From assembly GCA_051294375.1 (NCBI GenBank), contig JBJCIZ010000240.1, forward strand, positions 1-64,000: a stretch of DNA of 64,000 nucleotides. Direction: 5' to 3'. The notes under the pieces are model-generated. The model had not been told where the DNA came from, searched no databases, and worked only from the letters and a program-made list of their open reading frames with translations. Shown here in pieces: positions 1-10,159 of the stretch. The translations under genes were made by a program, and so were the position numbers. Within the stretch, counting starts at the first letter, position 1. The number at the start of each line of letters is the position of its first letter. Source of the stretch: Paraspadella gotoi. Taxonomy: Eukaryota > Chaetognatha.

Positions 1-1040
1 TGTCGAATATAATAGAATTAGATTCTAATTTAGAAGGTACATATGATTAATAATAGCGCGTTTAATGATAACTAGATATTAGGTATTAAATTTCGTTCAT
101 AATTTAAGAAGAATTTGATGGAAATGATCATTTTTTCTTGTCGCAAATGACGATTTTTAAAGCGTATAAAATACTAATAAAATGTTACTACTACTTTAGG
201 GTATTATAAAATTAAATTATTAACATTTTCAAAATTCATATATTCAAAATATGAAATTAAAGACCTTTAAGTTTATTTTGCTAAGTTTAGTATCAAATTC
301 TTTTTTTTGGACGTATGTTTATTTATAGTTATGAATAATTTTGAGTAAAAAATAGGCTAAAGATTGAAAAATGAAAGATGAAATTTAATAATGTCGCCAA
401 ACTGAATCTAAAGAAAGTCACGAAAATGATTCGGATGATACAGAAGTCATTATCACTTTGATTATCGACGAGTATCATGATAATAGAAGTCATTCGAAAT
501 ATATAGAACTTAATTTATAAAAAATGATAGTGTTGTATAACAGGCCTGTTAATGAAATTAATTATCAGATTTTAATTTAAAATAAAAAACAATCAATAAA
601 AATTGATGAGGTTGTAATTTGTTCTCAGCTAAACAAATTTAAATATATTCTTGATAAATAATCGGCCCACATATAAATCGAATTATAAGTGAAGAAATTA
701 AACTGTACTTTTATTAACCTCAAAAATTTCCATGTCTTGAGCTTTAAAAATTCCTTCTTTTATATGATGTCAATAAGTAGAAAGAGACGTGATATCAATA
801 ATACAATATGCAAATTATTTTAAAGACTAGACGAAAAATACACAAAGTTACAGCAAAACGATATTCTTTGTTAAACTGTTAATTATTATTGTTATTTGTC
901 ATGGTTTAATACTATCAACGACATAAACGAATATCGACTGATGAATAAAAGAGGAAATGGGAAAAGGAAACTAGATTCTCCCTTTGCTAAAACCTCGTTG
1001 CATTTTCGAGTTCAGGTTTATTTGTTTATAAAAAAAATGA
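1..1040. other. AT-rich spacer without a recognised gene
   Basis: The stretch is AT-rich with stop codons scattered in all frames. Apart from the short reading frame at 392-520, I see no tandem repeat, RNA gene or domain. It ends where the first (GA)n array begins. Confidence 0.6.
392..520 (+). pseudogene. Short decayed reading frame with coding-like composition, possibly a relic of a SANT/MADF-like DNA-binding domain
   Basis: What is seen: a 42-codon frame bounded by TAA at 389-391 and TAA at 518-520, with no ATG start. An acidic, polar first half (the run ESHENDSDDTE) is followed by a hydrophobic, helix-like stretch VIITLIIDEYHDNRSHSKY. What is known: MADF and Myb/SANT-like domains of transposon-derived insect proteins often open with a helix of the type (L/I)-(I/L)-x-x-Y-x-x-x-x near the N terminus, after an acidic linker. 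What is inferred: this may be the first helix of such a domain from an old transposon, cut off by the stop codon. The tryptophans expected in the family are not visible and the frame is short, so chance is the main alternative. Confidence 0.13.
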
Positions 1041-1081
<41 letters not shown>

Positions 1082-1167
1082 AGAGAAGAAGAGAGGTAGA
1101 GAGGAGAGAGAGATGAGAGAGAGAGAGGAGAGAGAGAGAAGAGAGAGATGAAGGAGGAGAAAGATGA

Positions 1168-1199
<32 letters not shown>

Positions 1200-1205
1200 G
1201 GGGGG

Positions 1206-1236
<31 letters not shown>

Positions 1237-1290
1237 AACAGGGGGGGAGAGAGGAGAGAGAGAGAGAGAGAGAGAAGAGAGAGAGAGAAG

Positions 1291-1346
<56 letters not shown>

Positions 1347-1351
1347 TGAGT

Positions 1352-1402
<51 letters not shown>

Positions 1403-1410
1403 TAGTGTGT

Positions 1411-1453
<43 letters not shown>

Positions 1454-1463
1454 GGGGGAGAGG
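1041..1463. repeat. Degenerate (GA)n array
   Basis: About 420 bases of almost pure purine on the + strand, mostly GA dinucleotides, interrupted by GG-runs, AA insertions and a few T. Two internal stretches near 1344-1352 and 1404-1412 share the interruption ATAGTG(A/T)GTGAGAAAG, so part of the array was copied as a larger unit. Arg/Glu-rich frames on + and Ser/Leu-rich frames on - are by-products. Confidence 0.9.
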
Positions 1464-1554
1464 AAAAAATAAATAATTAATCGTGTTTTGAGAGAAGCGG
1501 AAAGAAGAGTTTGGAAAATAAAAATGGAAACGTTTTTCCTGGGATCGTTTCTGT

Positions 1555-1579
1555 TCTCTCTCTCTCTCTCTCTCTCTCT

Positions 1580-1612
<33 letters not shown>

Positions 1613-1632
1613 CTCTCTCTCCTCTCCTCTCT
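1555..1632. repeat. (CT)n array
   Basis: Pyrimidine-only CT repeat with small TCC and TTTT interruptions. It lies on the opposite strand sense to the GA array about 100 bases upstream, so the two could base-pair as a long inverted microsatellite. Confidence 0.85.
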
Positions 1633-1868
1633 CATCTGCTCTTTCTTGTTTGTCTTGCCTTAAGTAAATTTTCATATACTTTCTTTTATTATAAATTATA
1701 GTTTCATTGACTAAAAACATATCAATTTATATCCTTCTTTTCTTTTTGCTTTTCCAACTTTTCATTCTCCATTTCCTCCCTTTCTCTGACTTTCTCTCTC
1801 TCTCTCCCATCGCACCTCCCTCTTTCCTTTCCCGGAATCTCCTTTATTAAATCTCATCTCATCTCCGT

Positions 1869-1870
<2 letters not shown>

Positions 1871-1920
<50 letters not shown>
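1871..1920. repeat. (GA)n microsatellite
   Basis: An uninterrupted run of about 25 GA dinucleotides between unique AT-rich sequences. Confidence 0.95.
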
Positions 1921-1925
<5 letters not shown>

Positions 1926-2043
1926 TTATTTGCGCGACAACTTTTAAATCTATGATAATTTTCGCCGAGTTTTCTCTTTCGACGCGCGGGATTTCAAATC
2001 TGCGACGAAAGATAGAAAGGCGAAACAGCACTGCAAAGTCCCC

Positions 2044-2058
2044 GTTGTTGTTGTCGTT

Positions 2059-2097
<39 letters not shown>

Positions 2098-2101
2098 GTC
2101 C
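2044..2101. repeat. (GTC)n / (GTT)n trinucleotide repeat
   Basis: GTT units grade into a run of GTC units. The + frame reads poly-serine and is not believed to be coding, because it lacks any surrounding coding signal. Confidence 0.9.
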
Positions 2102-2207
2102 CTCTTAGCCCACGATCGACGACGACATTCTGGAAAGATAAATATTTAATTAAACTAACTTGAGAGGACGTGATATGTTTCGTATGTGGTTATTTAATCC
2201 GATTTAA

Positions 2208-2288
<81 letters not shown>
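2208..2288. repeat. (GTC)n trinucleotide repeat
   Basis: About 27 nearly perfect GTC units with a single GCC interruption near 2246. It is the second such array within 200 bases. Confidence 0.95.
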
Positions 2289-2406
2289 TCTTTTATCAAA
2301 TTATTCCCAAGTTTTATCCAATGGCTCTTCGCTCCGCCCGTCGAATGTTCACCCACAGCGTGAGCGGTGATTCACAGCCCCTTTCCCTCTGTTGCTCCTT
2401 CGTCAT
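2289..2406 (+). other. Short unique stretch with CCAAT and GC-box-like words
   Basis: CCAATGGCTC followed by GCTCCGCCCG lies between two microsatellites. Both words resemble promoter elements, but no transcript start or open coding region follows, so the assignment is weak. Confidence 0.15.
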
Positions 2407-2409
2407 TTC

Positions 2410-2448
<39 letters not shown>

Positions 2449-2495
2449 ACTTTCTCTCTTTCTTTATATCTTTCTTTCTTTCTTTTCTTTGTTTT
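2410..2495. repeat. (CTTT)n tetranucleotide repeat
   Basis: About ten clean CTTT units (2410-2449) followed by degenerate copies. Same repeat class, in reverse complement, as the GAAA arrays at 23930 and the large purine tract. Confidence 0.9.
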
Positions 2496-2726
2496 TTTTT
2501 ATTTTAGATTCCATGAATTTTTATCTGATTTCACAAACCAATTTTCTTTCTCTTATCTACTTTTTCTTTATTTGTTTAGTTTTTGTGTCTTTGACTTTGA
2601 CTTTGAATTTTGTTCTTTTGTTTTATTATTGTATTTTTGTATTTTCCTTTCTTTTCTTTTCTTTTTTGGTTCTTGTACTTAATCTTTTCATTTCATTGAG
2701 CTTCTTTCCTTTTTTCCTCCATTCCG

Positions 2727-2788
2727 TCCTTCCTTCCTTCCTTCCTTCCTTCCTTCCTTCCTTCCTTCCTTCCTTCCTTCCTTCCTTT
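2727..2788. repeat. (TTCC)n tetranucleotide repeat
   Basis: About 15 perfect TTCC units in a pyrimidine-rich context that extends to about 2900. Confidence 0.95.
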
Positions 2789-3005
2789 CATTTACCTTTT
2801 CTTCTTTTCTTTCTTGACTTTTTTCCTTTCTTTCCTTTCCTCCGATTTCCTCCATTGTTTTCCAATCCGCTTTCCTCCGTTTCCTCCAAGCCTCCGCTTC
2901 CGTTGGCGCCATTTGTCTTTATTATCTCTTATCATTTGTCTCGTGACGAAAGCGAAAGATGGCGCTGTGAGAGAAAGAGAAAAAAATGGATTAAAGAATA
3001 AAAAT

Positions 3006-3008
<3 letters not shown>

Positions 3009-3101
<93 letters not shown>
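3009..3101. repeat. (GA)n microsatellite
   Basis: An uninterrupted run of about 46 GA dinucleotides. Confidence 0.97.
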
Positions 3102-3103
<2 letters not shown>

Positions 3104-3337
3104 TTTCTGAGATTCGAGTCACGCACAATGCCGGTCGCTTCAAGAACAATGACGCTGGATTCTCCCCTTAATGTGTGACAACTTAATTTGTTTTATTTTT
3201 TCTCTCCTTTCACTCTCTCTCGCTCTTTCTCACTTTTTCCACTGCCTTCTTTTTTTTTCTCAAAACTCCCGCGCATCTTGTCTCGCTCTCTATCTCTCAC
3301 TGTCTGGTTAGGTCTTTTTTTCTCCATTCCATGCGTT

Positions 3338-3341
3338 TATA

Positions 3342-3374
<33 letters not shown>

Positions 3375-3403
3375 NNNNNNNNNNNNNNNNNNNNNNNNNT
3401 CTC

Positions 3404-3464
<61 letters not shown>

Positions 3465-3508
3465 ATTCTCTCTCTCTCTCTTTCTCTCTCTCTGTCTCCC
3501 TCTCTATC
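3338..3508. repeat. (CT)n array split by a 25-N gap
   Basis: CT dinucleotides before and after the gap at 3375-3399, so the assembler broke inside the microsatellite and the true array length is unknown. Confidence 0.9.
3375..3399. other. Assembly gap (25 N)
   Basis: Exactly 25 N inside the CT array. The fixed size suggests a placeholder rather than a measured distance. Confidence 0.98.
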
Positions 3509-3632
3509 AGTCTTGGCGCCTGATACAAAAATAATCCATCCTCAAACAGCCCGAAGCGAAACCTCGGTTTTTCCTCTCGACGAAACGAAAGAAATTTTTT
3601 CTAATGTCTTTGCCGTCGCCATGAGATTCTTC

Positions 3633-3758
<126 letters not shown>

Positions 3759-4140
3759 TTATTTTTGAACAGAAATCGTCTCCTTCTCTATTAACCTTCC
3801 TCACTTTTCAGTCTTCAATTTTCTAATTAATATTTTCCTTCTTTCATATAATTTTTCTTATATTTTTAGCCTCCAGGCCAAAGTCGTTTTTTTTTCTATT
3901 ATCGGAAGCCTTCGAATCCTCATATATATTTTATTTTCATAATTCCATCTCTCCTTTTAATCTTTTCCCTCTTTCCTTTTTACCTTAAAAGGATTCCTTT
4001 CACTTCTCTTTTCACTTTCCCCTCATTTTCCTCTCTTTTCCTCTCTTCCTCTCTCCCCTTCCTCCCCTCTCTCCTCCCCTCCTCTCTCCCCTTTCCTCCC
4101 ACTCTCCTCTCCCTTCTTCTCTTATCACCAACGACCCATT
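3759..4140. other. Pyrimidine-rich spacer
   Basis: AT-rich at first. From about 3960 it becomes strongly pyrimidine-biased on the + strand, with CCTCT-type words. No gene is visible. Confidence 0.5.
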
Positions 4141-4160
4141 TTCAGGGGTGATTGTTTACG

Positions 4161-4186
4161 TAACCGCCGTTGGTCGTTGGCGGTTA
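4161..4186 (+). other. Perfect 8-bp inverted repeat (hairpin)
   Basis: TAACCGCC at 4161-4168 pairs with GGCGGTTA at 4179-4186 around a 10-base loop, GTTGGTCGTT. No T-run follows on either strand, so it is not a simple terminator. Confidence 0.4.
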
Positions 4187-4203
4187 TCGAAGGGTAACGC
4201 CGC

Positions 4204-4815
4204 CTCCACGTCGTCGTCGTTCGTGTTGTCATCGTCAACGTCGTCATCGCTTTTTCCTCATTGTCCATGCTTGTCATTGTCGTCATCATCATCGTCATTT
4301 AGTTATCGTCGTGTGTTAACGTCATTGTCCTCATCGTCATCGTCTTCATCATAGTCGTTATCGCCATTGTTGTGTTTGTCTTTAATGCCATTGTCCTCAT
4401 TGTTATCTTCATCATCTTCGCGTTTGTCATTATCGTGATCATCGAAGTCGTCTTCTTAGTCGACCTCATCGTCATCGTCTTCATCGTCATTGTCGTCTTG
4501 TCATTATCGCATAGTCGTCATCATCATCGTCGTTTTTGTCATTGTCTTTATCGTCATCGTCATCTTTGTCATTATCGTCATAGTCGTCATCATCATCATC
4601 GTTTTCATCATCATCTTCATCGTCATCGTCGTCTATGTCATTATCGTATAGTCGTCATCATCGACGTCATTTTCGTCATCGTCTTCATTGTCTATGTCAT
4701 TATCGTCATAGTCGTACATCATCATCGTCGTTTTCGTCATCGTCATCATCGTCTATGTCGTCGTCATCATCGTCGTTATCGTCATCGTCGTCGTCATCAA
4801 CGTCGTCAATTTCGG
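4204..4815. repeat. Degenerate (GTC/ATC/GTT)n trinucleotide array
   Basis: About 600 bases built from GTC, ATC and ATT triplets, with repeated longer words such as GTCATTATCGTCATAGTCGT around 4500-4720. That indicates higher-order duplication of 60-100 bp blocks. Frames read Ser-, Val/Ile- or His-rich depending on phase, which is expected from a trinucleotide repeat. Confidence 0.85.
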
Positions 4816-4864
4816 TCGCATTACAATTCCATCAGGAAATCGCGCGAAGACCCGAAGGGAGTTG

Positions 4865-4916
4865 GCTGGGGGGAAGAAGGGGGGAGAAGGGGGGAAGAAG
4901 GGGGGAGAAGGGGCGA
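4865..4916. repeat. G-rich purine minisatellite
   Basis: Alternating GGGGGGAAGAAG and GGGGGGAGAAG units, about 10-12 bases each. The four or more G-runs could form a quadruplex on the + strand. Confidence 0.75.
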
Positions 4917-4969
4917 GTGGAGTTCGAAAAGAGGATAAGAGTTTAGGGGGGCGGGGGCGACGCCGTCTC

Positions 4970-5576
4970 TGTGTTGTTGTCGTGCTTGTAAGATTTCTCT
5001 CATCTAATTCATTTCGACATTTCGTTTATTCTTTCTTTTTATAAATTGGGAATGTTTTTTTTTTTTTTGACGCATTATTAAAATTTAGGTTCGCGTCGAA
5101 TAATGTAGTTACAAATATTAGCAACAATTTACTCTACATTCAACGTTATTTAACATCATTTTAGCGTCTTAAAAACGACTCTCTCCGTTATTTTTTCGCG
5201 TGTGACCTTAAAACCAACTATACGCATTAAATTACATTTACATCTATAATTATATACTATTTCACAACCTGCTTGAATAAAAAAAAAAACTAAATATAAA
5301 TGTTAGGGAAAATATCACTTTTATATCAGTTTTCGGAAGGAAAAATCGTCGTATTATGCAGTCGTCGTCGTCCGTCCGTTTCGTCGTTTCGTTTTCGTCG
5401 TCGTCAGTCGCATCCGTCGTCCTCGTCGTCGTAAATGTGTTTGTTTTGAAGTCGATGTTGTTTTCATTTCTTTCGCTGACCGACTGAGCGAGATTATGAC
5501 GACGATAATGAGGACGACGAGGAACGACGACAAAGGAGACGTAATCGCGAGAGACGAAAAAATGTGGAGGCGGTTG
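4970..5576. repeat. Duplicated segment D, copy 1
   Basis: Aligns end to end with 6067-6655 at an offset of about 1,080 bases. Shared landmarks include ATTTCGACATTT, TTCGCGTCGAATAATG, CATTCAACGTTATTTAACAT and AAAATGTGGAGGCGGT. Differences are dominated by one-base insertions and deletions in or next to short homopolymers. I see no gene in it. A GTC-rich stretch lies at 5348-5430. Confidence 0.85.
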
Positions 5577-5685
5577 GTGAGTTTGGTGTGGCGTTGTGCG
5601 CATGTTTCGTGGTCGTCGTTCCATTTCAGAGTCTTAGACCCGAAATGCGGTAATAATAACTTTTTCGCCTTCGATGCCTTTTTTA

Positions 5686-5784
5686 TGAGAGAGAGAGAGA
5701 GAGAGTAGAGGAGAGAGGGAGGCGGTAGAGAGAGAGAGAGAGAGAGAAGAGAAGAGAGAAGGAGAGAGAGAGAGAGAGAGAGAG
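5686..5784. repeat. Interrupted (GA)n array
   Basis: Purine dinucleotide repeat with GGGAGGCGGTAG and AAGAGAAG interruptions, separating segment D copy 1 from module M copy 1. Confidence 0.9.
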
Positions 5785-6066
5785 TCCATTGGAAATCTCT
5801 TGCTCGCTTTATTGGATTAGCGCGGGCAACGTCGGGCGAGCAGGTCGGGCTTGCCCTCCTCCGCTCTGATACTTTCGCTGAACTTTTACCGCCAAAAGAT
5901 GGAATGCTCATCGAGGGATGCGATCAAGGGATCCGATCAGGGGATCGATCAAAATTACGATCGGCGGATGCGATCAAAGAACGTTTGAGATTTCGTGCAA
6001 TTTCGTTGATTTGTTTATCAAAGAGAAGAGGATGAAATTTCGCTTGAGAGGAATCTCTCTCCTCTG
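5785..6066. repeat. Module M, copy 1
   Basis: About 280 bases shared with 12006-12276 and partly with 17450-17605. Landmarks are TCTTGCTCGCTTTATTGGAT, GGGCTTGCCCTCCTCCGCTC, five near-repeats of GGATGCGATCAA, and TTGATTTGTTTATCAAAGAG. An internal arm pair GGGCAA / TTGCCC could form a hairpin. Copy 1 continues directly into segment D copy 2. Function unknown. It may be a fragment of an interspersed element. Confidence 0.8.
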
Positions 6067-6655
6067 TTGTTGTCGTTGTTGTAGATTTCTCTCATGTAAT
6101 CATTTCGACATTTACGTTTATTCTTTCTTTTATAAATTGGGACTTTGTTTTTTTTTCTTTTGACCATTTTTAAAATTTAGGTTCGCGTCGAATAATGTCA
6201 GTTACAAATATTACAACAATTACTCTACATTCAACGTTATTTAACATCATTTAGCGTCTTAAAAACGACTCTCTCGTTATTTTTGTCGGTGTGACCTTAA
6301 ACAATATGACCATTAAATTACATTTACATTATAATTTATATATATATTTACAGCCTGCTTGACATTAAAAAAAACTAAATATAAATGTTAGGAAAAATAT
6401 CACTTATATACAGATTTTCGGAAGGAAAATCGTCGTATTATGCAGTCGTCGTCGTCGTTTTCGTCGTGGTTTTCGTCGTCGTCAGCCATCGTCGTCCTCG
6501 TCGTCGTAAATGTCGTTTGTTTTGAAGTCGATGTTGTTTTCATTTCTTTCGCTGACCGACTGAGGCGACGATTATGACGACGATAATGAGGACGACGAGG
6601 AACGACGACGAACGATGACGTAATCGCGAGAGACGAAAAAATGTGGAGGCGGTCC
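6067..6655. repeat. Duplicated segment D, copy 2
   Basis: Second copy of 4970-5576. Homology stops at AAAATGTGGAGGCGGT. Copy 1 then goes into unique sequence and copy 2 goes straight into the 70-bp minisatellite. Indel-rich divergence points to sequencing error or unmerged haplotypes rather than old duplication. Confidence 0.85.
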
Positions 6656-8607
6656 TAGCCGAGTACACGACCATTCCAGTTTCACATGCCGACACGGAAA
6701 AATTCCTACCCACCTCCGTTTACCCTTGCCTACGAGTACACAGACCATCAGTTGTCACATCCGACCAGAAAAATTCCTACCACCTCCGTTACCCTTCCTA
6801 GCGAGTACACAGCCAATCAGTTTCACAATCCGACCACTGGAAAAATTCCTACCACCTCCTGTTACCCTCCTGACCGAGTACACAGACCATCAGTTTCACA
6901 TCCGTACCACGCGAAAAATTGCCTACCACCTCCGTTACCCTTCCTACCGAGTACACAGACCATGCGTTCACATCCGACCACGGAAAAATTACTACCACCT
7001 CCGTTACCCTTCCTACCGAGTACACAGACCATCAGTTTCACATCCGACCACGGAAAAATTCCTACCACCTCCGTTACCCTCCTACCGATGTACACAGACC
7101 GATCAGTTTCCACATCCGCAACCACGGGAAAATTGCTACCAACCTCGTCTTGTTACCCTCCCCTACCGAGTACACAAGACCATCATTTTCACATCCGGCA
7201 CCACGTGGAAAAAATTCTCCTACCACCTCCGTTAACCCTTCTACAGTACACAGACCATCAGCTTTCACATCCGACCACGGGAAAAATTCCTACCACCTCC
7301 GTACCCTTCCTACCGAGTACACAGACCATCAGTTTCCACATGCCGACACGGAAAAATTCATACCACCTCCGTTACCCTTCCTACGAGTACACAGACCATC
7401 AGTTTCACATCCGACCACGGAAAAAATTCCGTACCCACCTCCTGTTACCCTTCCTACCGAGTACACAGACCATCAGTTTCACATCCGACCACGGAAAAAT
7501 TCCTACCACCTCCGGCTTCCCTTTCCTACCGAGTACAACAGACCATTCAGTTTCACATGCCGACCACGGAAAATTCCTACCACCTCCGTTACCCTTCCCT
7601 ACCGAAGGTACACAGACCATCAGTTTCACATCCGACCACGGAAAAATTCCTACCACCTCCGTTACCCTTCCTACCGAGTACACAGACCACAGTTTCACAT
7701 CCGACCACGGAAATTCCCTACCACCTCCGTTACCTTTCTACGCAGTTACACCAGACATCAGTTTCACATTTCCGACCACGGAAAAATTTCCTACCCTCCG
7801 CTTACCCTTTCCTACAAGTACACAGACCCAATCAGTTTCACACGACCACGGAAAAATTGCCTACCCACCTCCGTACCCTTCCTACGAGGTACACAGACCA
7901 TCAGTTTCAACATCCGACCACGAGAAAAAATTCCTTACCACCTCCCGTTACCCTCCTACCGAGTACACAGACCATCAGTTTCACATCGACCACGGAAATT
8001 CCTACCACCTCCGTTTTACCCTTCTACCGATTACACAGACCATCAGGTTTCACATCCGGACCACGGAAAATTCCTACCACCTCCGTTACCCTTTCCTACC
8101 GAGTACACAGACCAATCAGTTTCACATCCGACCACGGAAAAATTCCTACCACTCCGTTTACCCTCCTACCGAGTACACAGACCATCAGTTTCACATTCCG
8201 ACCACGGCTGAAAATCCTCCACCTCCGTTACCTTTCCTAGACCGAGTACACAGACATTCAGTTTCACATCCGACCACGGAAAAAATTCCTACCACCTCCG
8301 TTACCCTTCCTACCGAGTACACAGACCATCAGTTTCACTGCCGACCACTGGAAAAATTCCTAACCACCTTCCGTTAACCCTTCCTTACGAGTACACACGA
8401 CCATCGAGTTTCACATCCGACACGCGCAAAAATTCCCTACCACCTCCGGTTACCCTTCCTACCGAGTACACAGACCACAGTTTCCACATCCGACCACGGA
8501 AAAATTCCTACCCACCTCGTTACCCTTCCTACGAGTACACAGGACCATCAGTTTCACATCCGACCACGGAAAAAATTTCCTACACCTCCGTTACCCTTTC
8601 CTACCTA
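6655..8607 (+). repeat. 70-bp minisatellite, about 28 copies, stop-free in all three + frames
   Basis: The unit contains GAGTACACAGACCATCAG, then TTTCACATCCGACCACGG, then AAAAATTCCTACCACC, then TCCGTTACCCTTCCTACC, with a consensus length of 70. The array length of about 1,950 bases gives about 28 copies. Copies differ by single-base gains and losses almost everywhere. The consensus holds no TAA, TAG or TGA in any + frame, so frames of 169 to 563 residues arise, while the - strand unit has several stops. Because 70 is not a multiple of three, each period shifts the frame and no stable peptide repeat results. A coding role is unlikely. Confidence 0.93.
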
Positions 8608-9255
8608 TATCTCTTGGATCTAGGCCGCCATCCACCCACCACTGTTTCGATTACTTGATTAAAGTAAAATATTGTACAAGCGAGAGTTAATTCTTTATTT
8701 GAGTCTGTGACTTTTAATTCTTTATTTTAAAGAAAAAATGTCAAAATATTTTTTCTCTAATTCACAATCCTGTATTCATCTGTACATATTTTAGCAAAAA
8801 AAAAGGTTTTTATGTGGAAAATGGTTTTTGCTATAAAAAAGATTTCAGTTATTATCTATAACTACAAATATGTAAATAGGATTGAGTTATTGTTTTGAAG
8901 ATGCTTCGTTTTCAATTTCAAAATGGCTTATTCGACTTTTTGAAGCGACGACCGAGAATCTAACGCATTTTTAAATGTTTATTTATATTGAATTGTTGAA
9001 AACAAACACCACATTTGACAAAACAATTCTAACAAGAACGTAATTCAATGGTATTCCGTTTCAGTGACTGCTTATCACGTATATTATCATAAGATGACAA
9101 GACAAGACGTGAATTGACATCTTTACTTGACTGAATGACTACAACGATTTTGCATGCGAATTACGACAAAAAGTTAAGATAAATAAAAAATTAAATAATA
9201 ATAAGATAAATAAATAAATAAATAATTTATTTTACAAACATCGATGAAACCATTT
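8608..9255. other. AT-rich spacer
   Basis: Unique AT-rich sequence after the minisatellite. A short direct repeat TTAATTCTTTATTT occurs twice near 8687 and 8715, and an AAAT-type microsatellite lies at about 9190-9235. No gene seen. Confidence 0.6.
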
Positions 9256-9540
9256 AAAGATCTCTCTCTCTGTCTCACATCAATTTCTTTTCCCTCCACT
9301 TTCCCTCTCTCTCTCTGTCCCTAACTTTACTTTTCCCTCACATCTGACCACTATCCTGATCTCAATTCTTTGTTGGGGAAAACTTTTATTTCTTCTCTCT
9401 CTCTCTCTCCTCTCTCTTTCTCTCTCTTTCCGTCTCTTTCCGTCTCTTTCCGTCTCTCTCCGTGTCTCTCCGTCTCTGTCTGTGTCCTCATGTGTCTGTC
9501 TCTCTCTGTGTGGGTCTGTCTCTCCTCTGTACATCTCTTG
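9256..9540. repeat. CT-rich region with a TCTCTTTCCG-type minisatellite
   Basis: CT dinucleotides at 9395-9430 run into units of about ten bases containing TTTCCGTCTC and variants TCTCCGTGTC (9425-9485), then TCTGTGTC words. Confidence 0.75.
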
Positions 9541-9777
9541 CGTGATCGTTCGTTTTTTGAAAAATTATATGTATTTTTAGTCGGATCTGCTCTTCAGCAG
9601 ATCCCGAGCTCTATAACTATATAAAATATATAAATATAAATATATAATTCAGCTTTTGTCGGTCCGGTCTGTCCGCCCCCCTCAATATTGTCGGGCACTC
9701 ACTTATAGTTCATGTCAGGAACATCGAATTATGATTAAAAATACGATGTCCGGTCGTCCGTCCGTCCCACCTTAGCA
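9541..9777. other. Spacer with TATA-rich patch
   Basis: Contains TATATAAAATATATAAATAT at about 9614-9635 and a GC-richer stretch GTCCGGTCTGTCCGCC. No reading frame or RNA gene recognised. Confidence 0.5.
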
Positions 9778-10115
9778 AAAAACACCAATTTACTCGTTGA
9801 TTGGAGGGATTGAATTGGAAGGAAAATTTTGTCTGGTGTGCGGTAGGGGAAGTGTGTGATGAGCTGTATATGAAGTTTTTGAATGGAATCGTCGAGTGGA
9901 AATGCAGTTTAAATGGAAAAAACAAAAAATATATTTCGACTATTTGAACACCATTACTCAGTTGAAGTGGATGAGGTGATTGACTTGAAAATTTTGTATT
10001 GGTAGAAAAGGTGTTTGTGATTTAACTGGAATATTCAAGTTTTCGATGGAATCTTTTGAGTGGAAATGAGAAAAAACAAAAAAACCTGTTTACTAATTGA
10101 TTATGCTTCTTTTTC
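9778..10115. repeat. Diverged tandem pair, about 165 bp per copy
   Basis: Copy 1 (about 9778-9933) and copy 2 (about 9949-10115) share an ordered series of words: AACACCA, TTACTC, TTGA, AAAATTTTGT, a GTGTGTGATG/GTTTGTGATT block, GAATGGAATC/CGATGGAATC, GAGTGGAAATG and AAAAAACAAAAAA. Substitutions as well as indels separate them, so unlike the other duplications here this looks like a genuine old tandem duplication. Confidence 0.6.
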
Positions 10116-10159
10116 CTTTTAAAATTACAATGTCAAGCAGAATTGTATTAAAACTATTA

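Noticed and set aside
971-1720. Arg/Glu-repeat and Ser/Leu-repeat frames over GA and CT arrays (also at 1148, 2932, 3188, 3513)
   Set aside because: Dinucleotide repeats read as two-residue repeats in every frame, with no independent coding signal.
3108-3122. tRNA B-box-like word GATTCGAGTC
   Set aside because: No A-box and no cloverleaf is possible, because a (GA)n array lies immediately upstream.
4148-4938. Ser-, His- or Val/Ile-rich frames at the GTC/ATC array as a coding homopolymer region
   Set aside because: All three phases are open for the same compositional reason, and no flanking conserved sequence supports one frame.
6686-8377. 563-residue open frame across the minisatellite as a repetitive secreted protein
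   Set aside because: The 70-base period shifts the frame each unit, indels occur in most units, and no signal peptide or stable peptide repeat is present.
6655-8607. CRISPR-like array
   Set aside because: Units are contiguous 70-bp tandem copies with no unique spacers, and the genome context is eukaryotic.
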